Source: Lysobacteraceae bacterium (GTDB lineage: Bacteria > Pseudomonadota > Gammaproteobacteria > Xanthomonadales > Xanthomonadaceae). Taken from it: a DNA stretch of 64,000 bases. A model generated the notes under the pieces. It searched no databases, was not told where the DNA came from, and worked only from the letters and a program-made list of their open reading frames with translations. This document shows, piece by piece, positions 55,914 through 64,000 of this stretch (the stretch's first letter is position 1; each line of letters opens with the position of its first letter). The translations under genes and the position numbers were made by a program. The DNA lies in NCBI GenBank assembly GCA_026005075.1, contig BPKJ01000002.1, forward strand, positions 310,001 through 374,000, written 5' to 3'.

Positions 55914-56229
55914 TCGCCAGCGTCTGCGGGCGCGAGGGCTCGCTGATCCACAGCAGCGTGCTGCCCAGCAGCGCCATCTCACCCTGGTGGCGGTCGATGC
56001 CGTCCGTGGAGTAGGCGAAGCGGTAGCGTCGCAGCAGGCGGACCCTGCCGCGCTCGTCGCGACGCAGCGCGACGCCCTGCAGGTACACCGTCTGGTCGAG
56101 CAACTGCACGTCCTGCCGCTGGCAGGCGCTCAGCGCGTGCGCACGCGCGGCCTCGGCGGCGCCGCGCGAGGCGGACCAGGTCAGCACCAGCGCGGCGATT
56201 CCCAGCAGCAGGAACAGGATCTCGGTCAT
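55897..56229 (-). CDS. DUF3301-family small membrane protein
   Basis: This 110-residue protein has one N-terminal membrane helix (MTEILFLLLGIAALVLTWSA) and a basic, cytoplasmic body with the DUF3301 pattern: ARAHALSACQRQDVQLLDQT, then VALRRDERGRVRLLRRYRFA and GEMALLGSTLLWIS. The ATG at 56229 fits this family; a longer reading lacks support. It overlaps the 3' end of sspB by 17 bases, tail to tail. The function is unknown. Confidence 0.8.
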   Translation of the reverse strand: MTEILFLLLGIAALVLTWSASRGAAEAARAHALSACQRQDVQLLDQTVYLQGVALRRDERGRVRLLRRYRFAYSTDGIDRHQGEMALLGSTLLWISEPSRPQTLATISRP

Positions 56230-56350
56230 GCGTGCAGCATGGGGTGGCGACGCTGTGCGTTCAAGCCTCGGTGCAGGGGCCATCGGGGAATGCCGGTCTG
56301 GCCTGCGTGGACAGGTCGCAAGCTAGAATGCCCCGGGGTTCGCGTCGGGG

Positions 56351-58744
56351 GTGCGGGTGATCGAGATACCGGGCTACACCGTGCTGGGCGAGATCGGCCG
56401 TGGAGGCATGGCGACGGTGTACCGTGCCCGGCAGATCCTGCTCGACCGCGAGGTGGCGCTGAAGGTGATGGCGCCGCAGCTCGCCCGCGATGACACCCAT
56501 GCCCAGCGCTTCCTGCAGGAAGCGCGCATGCTGGCGGCGCTCAATCACCCCAACATCGTGCAGGTCTTCGACATCGGCAAGACCGCGGAGGGGCTGCACT
56601 ACTTCTCGATGCAGCTGTTGCCCGGCGGCGATTTCGCCACCCGCCTGCGCGAGGGCATGTCGGAGGTCGAGCTGGTGCGTGTGCTGGTGGCGGTGGCCGG
56701 GGCACTGGGCTTCGCCCACCGCCGCGGCTACGTGCACCGGGACGTCACCCCGGCCAACATCCTGTTCGATGCCCACGACCAGCCGGTGCTGACCGATTTC
56801 GGCATTGCCCGTGCGCTGGCCAGTACCTCGCGCATCACCCAGGCCGGGCTGTCGATCGGCACCAGCCACTACATGAGCCCCGAGCAGGCGCGCGGCGTGG
56901 AGGTCGACCACCGGTCCGACATCTACAGCCTCGGCGTGCTGGTGTTCGAGGCCGTGGTCGGGCATCCACCCTACGAGGGCGAGGATGGTTTCGCCGTCGC
57001 CTTCGCCCACGTCCACGACCCACTGCCGCGGGTGCCGGAGGAGGTCGCGCGCTGGCAGCCGCTGATCGATCGGGCGATGGCCAAGGACCCGGCCGAGCGC
57101 TTTGCGGACTGCGACGCGTTCCTCGCCGAGCTGGCAAGGATCGCTCCCGAGGAGTACCGCGAGGCCACCGGCGCGGCCGCGCCGCCCGCAGCGGGGGCGT
57201 TCCCCGCGGCGGCATCCGCGGCCGGCGCCGGCGAGGCGGGAGGCGGGCCTGCTCCACCGCCCCGGCCGCCGCGGGCGGGCAGGCGTACGCAGGACGGCGA
57301 GGCACCGCCGCCGCGCTGGGTTCTCGCGGTGCTGGCCGGCGGCGCGCTGCTGTGCCTGATCCTGCTGGTGCTCGGCTTTCTCCAGTGGCGGGAACCGAGG
57401 CGTGTGGCGGCGAACCCGGCCCGGCAGGAGGCCAGGCCGGCGGCGAAGCCGTCACCGCCCGCCCCGGCACCCGTGCAGCGCGCCGCGGCCACCGCACCGG
57501 CAGCGGTGGACGAGAACGAGCCGGCTCCGGCCGAGGAGGAGCCGCTGGCTGCGGACCCCGAGGCGGACGGGGACGTTGCGTCCGGCCTTGCGCACACCGT
57601 CCAGGATCCGGTCGCCCAACTGCTGGCGCTGGCCGCGGCCAACATCCGCGCCCAGCGCTACACCACCCCGCCGGTGACCAACGCGCTGGACCGCTACCGT
57701 CTCGTGCTGCAGATCGAACCCGGCAACAAGGACGCGCTGCAGGGCATCGCGCGCGTCGCCTCGATCTACCTCGACCTCGCGCGCAGGACCGACCCCGACC
57801 AGGACCCGGAGCGCTGGCTCGACGCGCTCGGCAAGGCGGCGCGGGTGGCCGTCGAGTCCCCGCTTGCCGCGGACATCGCGGCCGGTGCCGAGAAGCTCCG
57901 CAAGGCGCGTCTTGAGCAGCTCCTCGGCCGTGCGCGCAAGGCCCTGCAGGACTGGGATGCGCCGGCGGCGGCAGCGGCCCTCGAGCAGGCAGCACGCATC
58001 GACCCCGGCAGCGGGGAGGTCGCAAGGATGCGCGGCGAGCTCGGCCGCCTCGGCAAGCCTGGCTGGGTGTTTCGCGACGCGCAGGACCTGCCGGAGATGG
58101 TGGTCGTGGCGCCGGGCCTTGCCCTGTCCCGCAACGAGATCACCGTGGCCGACTTCCGGCGCTACTGGGTGGCGGCCGGTCGCAAGCGCTTCGGCAACCA
58201 GCTGCCCAGCTGCCGCAACCGCGAGGTGCTCGCGCTGTTCTCGAAGCGCAACTTCGAGGACCCCGACATCCCGCAGGACGAGCGCCACCCCGTGGTCTGC
58301 GTCAGCCATGCCATGGCCGAGGCCTACGCCGCCCACCTCGCCGAGCGCACCGGCAAGCCGTACCGTCTGCCCAAGGCGGCCGAGCTCGCCGCGCTGCCGC
58401 AGGGGGATCCGTCCCGCTGCACGGCCAACGTCCGCGATCGCGCCTTCGCGCGTGTCTACCGCGGGCGTGGGGAGTACGACTGCGACGACGGCCATGCCGC
58501 AACGGCCCCGGTGCGCAGCTTTCCGGCCGCGGGCCCCGGCCTGTTCGATCTCGATGGCAACGTGAGCGAGTGGACCTCGGACTGCGCCGACAGCCGCTGC
58601 AGCCAGAGGGTGGTGTTCGGGCGCAGCTGGGAGCTGGAGGCCGGCAGGGAGGTTCGCCGGGGTTTTGCCGCCGATGCCGCGTCCAATACCATAGGCCTGC
58701 GCCTCGCGCTCGAGCTGCCCGCACGCGCCACCCAAGATCCCTGA
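56351..58744 (+). CDS. Membrane Ser/Thr protein kinase with C-terminal SUMF1-like domain
   Basis: The 797-residue protein begins with a Hanks-type kinase (about 8-270): P-loop GEIGRGGMATVYRA, Lys38, HRDVTPAN (129-136) and DFG (149-151). The position usually Lys in HRDxKxxN is Thr133. A Pro/Ala linker, one membrane helix (about 323-347), a second low-complexity region, a helical TPR-like part (about 430-560) and a SUMF1/FGE-like domain (about 580-790; LSRNEITVADFRRYW, LFDLDGNVSEWTSDC) follow. The FGE C-terminal cysteines are not visible, so the domain is probably a binding module in the periplasm. GTG start. An FHA gene follows after 13 bp. Confidence 0.87.
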   Translation: MRVIEIPGYTVLGEIGRGGMATVYRARQILLDREVALKVMAPQLARDDTHAQRFLQEARMLAALNHPNIVQVFDIGKTAEGLHYFSMQLLPGGDFATRLREGMSEVELVRVLVAVAGALGFAHRRGYVHRDVTPANILFDAHDQPVLTDFGIARALASTSRITQAGLSIGTSHYMSPEQARGVEVDHRSDIYSLGVLVFEAVVGHPPYEGEDGFAVAFAHVHDPLPRVPEEVARWQPLIDRAMAKDPAERFADCDAFLAELARIAPEEYREATGAAAPPAAGAFPAAASAAGAGEAGGGPAPPPRPPRAGRRTQDGEAPPPRWVLAVLAGGALLCLILLVLGFLQWREPRRVAANPARQEARPAAKPSPPAPAPVQRAAATAPAAVDENEPAPAEEEPLAADPEADGDVASGLAHTVQDPVAQLLALAAANIRAQRYTTPPVTNALDRYRLVLQIEPGNKDALQGIARVASIYLDLARRTDPDQDPERWLDALGKAARVAVESPLAADIAAGAEKLRKARLEQLLGRARKALQDWDAPAAAAALEQAARIDPGSGEVARMRGELGRLGKPGWVFRDAQDLPEMVVVAPGLALSRNEITVADFRRYWVAAGRKRFGNQLPSCRNREVLALFSKRNFEDPDIPQDERHPVVCVSHAMAEAYAAHLAERTGKPYRLPKAAELAALPQGDPSRCTANVRDRAFARVYRGRGEYDCDDGHAATAPVRSFPAAGPGLFDLDGNVSEWTSDCADSRCSQRVVFGRSWELEAGREVRRGFAADAASNTIGLRLALELPARATQDP

Positions 58745-58757
58745 CCACGAGGCACCC

Positions 58758-59534
58758 ATGAAGCTGATCTTCCCGAACGGTGAACACGCCCAGGTCCTGC
58801 TCAGCGAGGGCATCAACCGCATTGGCAGCGCGCCGGATGCACAGGTGCGGCTGGACCGGCCTGACGTTGCGCCCGTGCACTGCGAGTTGCAGGTGAGCGG
58901 GGGCATGGTGACGGTGCGGGTGCCCGATCCGAGCCATCCCGTGCGTCTGAACGGCAAGCCCGTGCAGGGCGTGATGGCCGTGCGCGGCGGCGACGAGATC
59001 GGGGTGGCGGGCGTGGTGGCGCGGCTGGTCAGCGTGGAGCCGGCGGCGAGGACGGCCGGCAAGACGGCCGATCCGGATCAGGACACCGGTGCGACGCGGC
59101 TGCGCATGGCGGTGCCGAAGTACGTGCTGCGCGGCGTCAGCGGACCGGTGTTCGGCAAGACCTTTCCGGTTCCCGGGCCGCAGGTGATCGGCCGCTCCGA
59201 GGAATGCAACATCTGCGTCCCCGCCGAGGAGGTCTCGCGCCGTCACGCCCAGGTACGGCCCGCGGCCGACGGGCTCAACGTCGAGGATCTGGGCTCGGCC
59301 AACGGCACCTTCATCAACGGCCAGCGCATCCAGCAGGGGCTGCTCAAGCCCGGCGACGAGCTGCGCCTCGACACCATCCGCTTCCTGCTCGTCGCGCCGG
59401 GCATGGAGATCGCCGCGGCCCAACGCGGGGCCGGGAAATCCGCGGCCGAGCGGCCGGGCATCGGCTGGATCGTGGCCGTCGGCCTTGCCATCGCCGCGGC
59501 GGTCGCGGCCGGCTGGTACTTCTTCCTCCGCTAG
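58758..59534 (+). CDS. Tail-anchored protein with two FHA domains
   Basis: This 258-residue protein has two FHA phosphothreonine-binding domains. The first (about 15-95) is degenerate (NRIGSAPDAQVRLDRPD, VHCELQV). The second (about 125-210) is canonical, with IGRSEECNI, SRRHAQVR and GSANGTFINGQRI. A C-terminal membrane helix (GIGWIVAVGLAIAAAVAAGW) anchors it with the FHA domains in the cytoplasm. Co-transcription with the kinase makes the kinase or a shared target its likely ligand. Confidence 0.88.
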   Translation: MKLIFPNGEHAQVLLSEGINRIGSAPDAQVRLDRPDVAPVHCELQVSGGMVTVRVPDPSHPVRLNGKPVQGVMAVRGGDEIGVAGVVARLVSVEPAARTAGKTADPDQDTGATRLRMAVPKYVLRGVSGPVFGKTFPVPGPQVIGRSEECNICVPAEEVSRRHAQVRPAADGLNVEDLGSANGTFINGQRIQQGLLKPGDELRLDTIRFLLVAPGMEIAAAQRGAGKSAAERPGIGWIVAVGLAIAAAVAAGWYFFLR

Positions 59535-59547
59535 CTCCAGGGCCCGT

Positions 59548-62500
59548 TCAGGCGGCGGGGGACGGGGGCCGTCGGATGTGCAGGATGCGGTCCGGCAGCG
59601 AGCGCGGATCGGTTCCGGCGAGGAGTTCCTGGACGTGGTGGGGTGCGAGGTCGGCGCCGGCCTCCCAGACCTGCCAGCGCCCCTTGCCCTCCCGCTTGGC
59701 CTGGTACAGCGCAAGGTCGGCGAGCTGCACGCCGGTTTCCCATGAGGCCTTTGCAAGGAAGGGCGCAAACGGCCACGGCACCACCCCAATCGAGCAGCCC
59801 ACCGCCTGGACCTGGCCCTGGCCGAGCTCGATCGGGGCGGCCGCCTGCACGAGCAGACGGTCGAGCACCGGGATGGCATCCGCCGGGCGCAGGCCGGGCA
59901 GCAGCAGAAGGAATTCCTCGCCTCCCCAGCGCACGACGAGGTCATGCTCGCGGCAGGCTGCCCGCAGGCGGTCGGCGTAGCTCAGCAGCACGCGGTCACC
60001 GGCGGCGTGGCCGTAGCGGTCGTTGACCTGCTTGAAGTCGTCGAGATCCAGCATGCAGAGCAGCCAGGGCGAGGCCGATACGGGGCGGGGTCGACGCGCC
60101 ACCCACTCGGCGAGTTCACGGCGGTTGGAGAGCTGGGTGAGCGGGTCGGTGCGGCCTTCGCGCTCGAGCACGCGGTTCGATGCGCGCAGCATCCTGTTGG
60201 CAGCGTCGAGCTCGGCGGTGCGTTGCGCGACCAGTGACCGAAGATGCTGCAACTGGGCCTTGCGGCGCTGGTTCCGGCCCAGCAGCCAGAAGGCGAGGGC
60301 GGCGAGCAGGGCGAGACCGGCAAGGGCATAGCCAAGCCGTGCTGCCGGTGCGGCCCAGGGGGGCGGGTCGATCTCGAACTCGAGGGCGGTGACCGGGCCA
60401 TGGCGACCCGCGGCGCCCGCAGCCTGCACTTCGAGCCGGTGCCGGCCCGGGCTCAGTCCGGTGAGGAGGATCTCGCTGCGGGGACCGGCGGGCTCGATCC
60501 AGACTCCGCCGAGACCGGCCAGCCGGTAGCGCAGGCGGGCGGTTCCCGGGGCGTCGAGGTCGACGGCGGAGAGCGTCGCCAGCAGCACCGGCTGCCGCCA
60601 GTCGAAGCGGAGCGGCCCCACCGGGGCGGGAAGGGGCGCGCCCTGCCGCTCACCCAGCCGTCCAAGGCTGCCCTGGGTGAAGGCCACGAGGTCGGTCACC
60701 AGGGCCCGGGGCCGCGCCTGCAGGCTTCCGGCCGCGGCCGGGTCGATCCGGTCGAGGCCTTCGGTACCGCCGAACCAGAGGTGGCCGTCGGCATCGACGA
60801 AGCTGGCCCCCGCGTTGTACTCGAGGTTGGCCAGTCCGTCCTCCGGCCCCATCGGTTGCGCGCTGCGGGTGGCCGGATCGACGCGGTGCAGCCCGCGGTT
60901 GGTGCTCAGCCACAGCCGCCCGGCGCGGTCCGGCTCGATCCGGTAGACGACCTCGTTGGCAAGCCCCTGCTGGCGGCGCAGGCGCCAGCCTGGCGTGCCG
61001 TCGAGCGCGAAGCGGATCAGCCCCTCGCCGTGCAGGCCGACGTGGACCGCCCCGTCCAGCTCGCGCAGGGCCCAGACCGAGGTTCCGGCGGGATCGCCGT
61101 CCGGCTTCAGCGGATGCAGCAGCTGCCCGTCCGGGAGCAGGCGGAACAGGCCCTGCTCGTTGCTGCCGATCCACAGCGCACCGTCGCTGGCGACCAGCAG
61201 GCAGGTGAGGAATGCGCGGCGCAGCGCTGCGGGCACGTCCCGCTGCGAGAGCAGGCCGTCCTCGAGCTGGAACAGCCCCTCCCGGGTCGCGATCCACAGA
61301 CGTTCGCCCTGGAGGGCGAGATCGCTGACCGGGCGGTTGCCGAGGCCGCGCACCGGCTGCGGCCGCTCGTGGGCGGGCAGATGCCACAGCCCGGCCATGG
61401 TGCCGACCCAGACATCGCCCTCGGTGCCGTACGCCAGCACCCGCACCCAGGCCTGTTCGATGCCGGGTACGAGACGCCATGCGCTGTCCGCCTCGCGCCG
61501 ATACAGGCCCTGCTGGGTGCCGACCAGCTCCAGCGGTCCGCGGCCGGCCAGGGCGAACACCGGGGGCGGCTTGCGCTCGGCGGCGACCAGCGCGGGAACC
61601 GGCCGGACCGCGGCGGCGAGCGGACTGGCACGCAGCAGCCCCGCGCTGTGGGTGCCCAGCCACAGCGTGCCTCCGGCGCTCACCCAGATCCGGTTGATCC
61701 TGCTGCCTGCGTCGGCGACCGGCGCGGGGGGGGCCTCGAGCCGATCCGGGTCGAGCGCCAGCACCCGTCCATCCTCCGCTCCGAGCAGCACCCGGGCCTG
61801 GCGCTCGTGCGCTTCGGGCGCGAGCGTGGAGATGCGGACGGCGGGCTGGCCGAGCCCTGCCGCAGGCCAGTGCTCGCGGCGCAGGCCCTCGCTGTCGAGC
61901 CGCACCAGCCCGGCCTCCGGACTGGCCACCCACAGCCCCCTCGCGTCGGCCAGCAAGGCACTGCAGACCGCGGGCGCCGGGAAGGGGTCGGGCAGGCGGC
62001 GTGCGGGGGCCGGCAGCAGCAGCCAGAGCCGGCACTTGCGGTCGAGGCCGAAGGCGCGCTCGCCCTGGCGCGCAAGGCCGACCGCATGCGCGTCCTGCTG
62101 CAGGACCTGCACCCGGATCGGGGCGACGCCGAGAAGCAGAAAGCCCCGTGGCCCTCCGGCCAGCATGCCCGCGCCGAAGGCCATGAGCTGGCTGACGGTG
62201 GGGTGGGGCAATCCTTGCGCCTTGCCGATGCGCCAGCGATCCCTCGGCTGTGCTCCGAGGACCTCCACGCCGCGGTCGTTGGTGCCGACCCAGAGGCGTC
62301 CGCGGGCGTCGGTGGCGACCGCGTCGATGCTGCTCGCGACCAGGCTGGAGGCATCGTCGGGCCGGTGCCGGAACACCTCGAAGCCATGGCCGTCGAAGCG
62401 GGCCAGCCCTTCCTGGGTTCCGATCCAGAGCCGCCCGTCGGCGCTCGGTGCGAGCGCGGTGACGGTCATCTGCGGCAGCCCCTCGTGCAGCCCGAAGCGC

Positions 62501-62613
62501 TGCAGCCCGTCCCCCGAAGCCGCCGCAGCCCATGGGGGCAGCAGGCAGGCCGCCGCTGCCGCCCCGAGAACCACGGCCAGGTATCCTCCCCGCAGTGGAG
62601 CGGCGACAGCCAT
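59548..62613 (-). CDS. Periplasmic-propeller diguanylate cyclase
   Basis: This 1021-residue membrane protein has a signal peptide (about 1-35) and two-component-regulator propeller repeats (DGRLWIGTQEGLARFDGHGF, RLWVGTNDRGVEVLG and others). A Y_Y_Y domain (RLRYRLAGLGGVWIEPAGPR), one membrane helix (LGYALAGLALLAALAFWLLG), a coiled coil and a GGDEF domain (TDPLTQLSNRRELAEW; GGEEF in VRWGGEEFLLLLPG) follow. An RxxD I-site (REHD) lies five residues before GGEEF. It should make c-di-GMP in response to a periplasmic signal. Start ATG at 62613. It is convergent with the FHA gene (13 bp). Confidence 0.9.
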   Translation of the reverse strand: MAVAAPLRGGYLAVVLGAAAAACLLPPWAAAASGDGLQRFGLHEGLPQMTVTALAPSADGRLWIGTQEGLARFDGHGFEVFRHRPDDASSLVASSIDAVATDARGRLWVGTNDRGVEVLGAQPRDRWRIGKAQGLPHPTVSQLMAFGAGMLAGGPRGFLLLGVAPIRVQVLQQDAHAVGLARQGERAFGLDRKCRLWLLLPAPARRLPDPFPAPAVCSALLADARGLWVASPEAGLVRLDSEGLRREHWPAAGLGQPAVRISTLAPEAHERQARVLLGAEDGRVLALDPDRLEAPPAPVADAGSRINRIWVSAGGTLWLGTHSAGLLRASPLAAAVRPVPALVAAERKPPPVFALAGRGPLELVGTQQGLYRREADSAWRLVPGIEQAWVRVLAYGTEGDVWVGTMAGLWHLPAHERPQPVRGLGNRPVSDLALQGERLWIATREGLFQLEDGLLSQRDVPAALRRAFLTCLLVASDGALWIGSNEQGLFRLLPDGQLLHPLKPDGDPAGTSVWALRELDGAVHVGLHGEGLIRFALDGTPGWRLRRQQGLANEVVYRIEPDRAGRLWLSTNRGLHRVDPATRSAQPMGPEDGLANLEYNAGASFVDADGHLWFGGTEGLDRIDPAAAGSLQARPRALVTDLVAFTQGSLGRLGERQGAPLPAPVGPLRFDWRQPVLLATLSAVDLDAPGTARLRYRLAGLGGVWIEPAGPRSEILLTGLSPGRHRLEVQAAGAAGRHGPVTALEFEIDPPPWAAPAARLGYALAGLALLAALAFWLLGRNQRRKAQLQHLRSLVAQRTAELDAANRMLRASNRVLEREGRTDPLTQLSNRRELAEWVARRPRPVSASPWLLCMLDLDDFKQVNDRYGHAAGDRVLLSYADRLRAACREHDLVVRWGGEEFLLLLPGLRPADAIPVLDRLLVQAAAPIELGQGQVQAVGCSIGVVPWPFAPFLAKASWETGVQLADLALYQAKREGKGRWQVWEAGADLAPHHVQELLAGTDPRSLPDRILHIRRPPSPAA

Positions 62614-62657
62614 GCGGCCATCATGCCGCAAAACCAGCCCCCGGGGCGGCGGGCATG

Positions 62658-62686
62658 CTGGCAGGATGCGGTCTTGCCGCTACACT
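62658..62686 (+). promoter_or_regulatory. Candidate promoter of tRNA-Arg
   Basis: CTGGCA (62658-62663) and TACACT (62681-62686) are 17 bp apart; the tRNA begins 11 bases after the -10. Confidence 0.4.
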
Positions 62687-62696
62687 CCCGCTGCCG

Positions 62697-62773
62697 GCGC
62701 CGGTAGCTCAGCTGGATAGAGCACCAGGCTTCGAACCTGGTGGTCGGGGGTTCGAGTCCCTCCCGGCGCGCCA
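62697..62773 (+). tRNA. tRNA-Arg (anticodon TCG)
   Basis: A 77-base cloverleaf can be folded by hand. The acceptor is GCGCCGG paired with CCGGCGC, the D-arm starts GCTC, the anticodon stem CCAGG/CCTGG encloses CTTCGAA (anticodon TCG, codon CGA), the T-arm contains GGTTCGAGTCC, and the discriminator is G. The CCA end is encoded (62771-62773). No integrase or duplicated 3' end lies beside it. Confidence 0.97.
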
Positions 62774-62810
62774 AGGCCCTCGCCGGCCGACCTGGCCCCT
62801 GTTGCCGCGC

Positions 62811-62839
62811 TTGGCCCGGTGCTGCGGGGGCCGGATAAT
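62811..62839 (+). promoter_or_regulatory. Candidate promoter of lgt-thyA
   Basis: TTGGCC (62811-62816) and GATAAT (62834-62839) are 17 bp apart, matching four and five of six consensus bases, with a leader of about 50 bases before lgt. Confidence 0.45.
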
Positions 62840-62893
62840 CACGGGCCCGCTGCCCCGGCGCTGCCGCCGGGGACGCGCTCTGCGAGTGCCTCC

Positions 62894-63775
62894 GTGTCCC
62901 AGCCCTACGTCCACGACATCGACCCCATCGCCCTGCCCCTGCCCTTCTGGCCGCACGGCGTGCACTGGTACGGCCTGATGTACCTGCTCGGCTTTGCCGC
63001 GGCGTGGTGGCTGGGACGGCAGCGGGTGCGGCAGCAGCGTCTGCCCGGGGTGTCAGAGGAGGCTTTCGGCGACCTCCTGTTCTACGGCATGCTCGGGGTG
63101 ATCGTGGGCGGGCGGCTCGGCTACATGCTGTTCTACGCCTTCGACACCCTGCTGGCCGACCCGCTCAGCCTGTTCCGCCTCAAGGATGGCGGGATGAGCT
63201 TCCATGGCGGCCTGCTCGGCGTGCTGGTGGCCCTGGCCTGGTGGTCGCGCAAGCACCGCCTGCACGTGTTCGACACCCTCGACTTCGTCGCGCCGCTGGT
63301 GCCGCCGGGGCTGGGCTTCGGGCGGATCGGCAACTTCATCGGTGGCGAGCTCTGGGGACGGTCCACCGACCTGCCCTGGGCGGTGGTGTTCCCTCGGGCG
63401 CTGCCCGAGCCGCTCCGTCACGCGCCGCCCGAGGTGCTGCGCGAGCTCGCCGCGCAGGGCCGGCTCGACGGTCTTGCACGGCATCCCTCGCAGCTCTACC
63501 AGGCTGCCCTGGAAGGACTGGCGCTGTTCGTCCTGCTGTGGTGGTTCTCGTCGCGGCCGCGGAACCGCTATGCGGTGTCGGGGCTGTTCGCGCTCGGCTA
63601 TGCCGTGTTCCGGATCGCGATCGAGTTCGTGCGCGAGCCCGATGCCCACATCGGCTACCTTGCCTTCGGCTGGCTGACCATGGGGCAGCTGCTCTCGCTG
63701 CCGCTGGCCGCGCTGGGGCTGTTCCTGCTCTGGAGGTCGCGGCACAGCCCCTGCGTGGCGAAAGGGGGCACCTGA
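62894..63775 (+). CDS. lgt: Prolipoprotein diacylglyceryl transferase
   Basis: Lgt is the first enzyme of lipoprotein maturation; it adds diacylglycerol from phosphatidylglycerol to the lipobox Cys. The 293-residue inner-membrane protein has [18 protein letters not shown], the [17 protein letters not shown] motif and the signature [18 protein letters not shown]-terminal [20 protein letters not shown] is also typical. It starts at GTG (62894; [16 protein letters not shown]); a longer reading has no family support. Its TGA overlaps the thyA ATG (TGATG). Confidence 0.96.
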   Translation: MSQPYVHDIDPIALPLPFWPHGVHWYGLMYLLGFAAAWWLGRQRVRQQRLPGVSEEAFGDLLFYGMLGVIVGGRLGYMLFYAFDTLLADPLSLFRLKDGGMSFHGGLLGVLVALAWWSRKHRLHVFDTLDFVAPLVPPGLGFGRIGNFIGGELWGRSTDLPWAVVFPRALPEPLRHAPPEVLRELAAQGRLDGLARHPSQLYQAALEGLALFVLLWWFSSRPRNRYAVSGLFALGYAVFRIAIEFVREPDAHIGYLAFGWLTMGQLLSLPLAALGLFLLWRSRHSPCVAKGGT

Positions 63776-64000
63776 TGCGACCGTATCTGCAGCTGCTCGA
63801 GCATGTCCTCGAGCATGGCACGCGCAAGGCCGACCGCACCGGCACCGGGACACGCTCGGTGTTCGGCTGGCAGATGCGCTTCGACCTCGCCCAGGGCTTT
63901 CCGCTGGTCACCACCAAACGGCTGCACCTGCGCTCGATCATCCACGAGCTGCTGTGGTTCCTCAGCGGCCAGACCAACGTCGCCTACCTGCGCGAGAACG
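63775..64000 (+). CDS. thyA: Thymidylate synthase (5' part only)
   Basis: The first 75 codons are inside the window and the gene runs off the right edge. [38 protein letters not shown] and [20 protein letters not shown] are the conserved ThyA N-terminus, including the Arg that binds dUMP phosphate. It follows lgt with a TGATG overlap, the common gammaproteobacterial pair. Confidence 0.97.
   Translation, partial: MRPYLQLLEHVLEHGTRKADRTGTGTRSVFGWQMRFDLAQGFPLVTTKRLHLRSIIHELLWFLSGQTNVAYLREN

Noticed and set aside
62697-62773. tRNA-Arg as an attachment site of an integrated element
   Set aside because: No integrase, no repeated 3' tRNA end, and the genes on both sides are core-type.

Overview
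The window is a GC-rich (roughly 70 % by eye) chromosomal segment. It looks like a gammaproteobacterium, most likely near Xanthomonadales/Lysobacterales. This rests on gene order (pyrH-frr-uppS-cdsA-dxr-rseP-bamA-skp-lpxD-fabZ-lpxA-lpxB-rnhB-dnaE; miaA-hfq-hflX-hflK-hflC; petABC-sspA-sspB; miaB-phoH-ybeY-corC), on a TonB-receptor/DUF6607 pair, and on several periplasmic-propeller sensors. I see no phage, IS, integrase or CRISPR array; it reads as core genome with some accessory signalling genes.

Layout. 1-7 kb: two exported hypotheticals, tkt, a broken S1/P1-type nuclease, a broken class-V aminotransferase, and a coupled pair of unknown genes. 7-17.5 kb: hybrid-type propeller histidine kinase, acetyl-CoA hydrolase/transferase, solitary hutU, a 7TM-GGDEF protein, a YiiX-like papain-fold hydrolase, and a PAS protein with a dead GGDEF domain. 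17.5-35.1 kb (minus strand): a nearly continuous block from tilS and pyrH to dnaE covering translation, lipid A, isoprenoid/phospholipid precursors, outer-membrane assembly and replication; many genes overlap by ATGA/GTGA/TTGA. 35.2-40.2 kb (plus): miaA-hfq-hflX-hflK-hflC-DUF2065. 40.2-46.2 kb (minus): corA, then miaB-phoH-ybeY-corC with a DUF4105/Lnb-family gene in the place usually held by lnt. 46.4-50.9 kb: a lytic transglycosylase, then a TonB receptor with DUF6607 lipoprotein behind a Fur-box promoter. 50.9-56.2 kb: DegS/DegQ-type protease, petABC, sspA-sspB, DUF3301. 56.3-62.6 kb: membrane Ser/Thr kinase with a SUMF1-like domain, a two-FHA tail-anchored protein, and a propeller diguanylate cyclase. 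62.7-64 kb: tRNA-Arg(TCG), lgt, start of thyA.

Envelope biogenesis dominates: lipid A (lpxA/B/D, fabZ), BamA with Skp, RseP and a DegS-like protease, undecaprenyl-PP synthase, CdsA, Lgt and a candidate alternative lipoprotein N-acyltransferase. The most interesting observation is the Lnb-family gene replacing lnt at a conserved locus. 

Sequence quality: about ten reading-frame breaks are visible, including in bamA and rseP, which are essential in relatives. Most are therefore probably single-base assembly or sequencing errors rather than gene decay.
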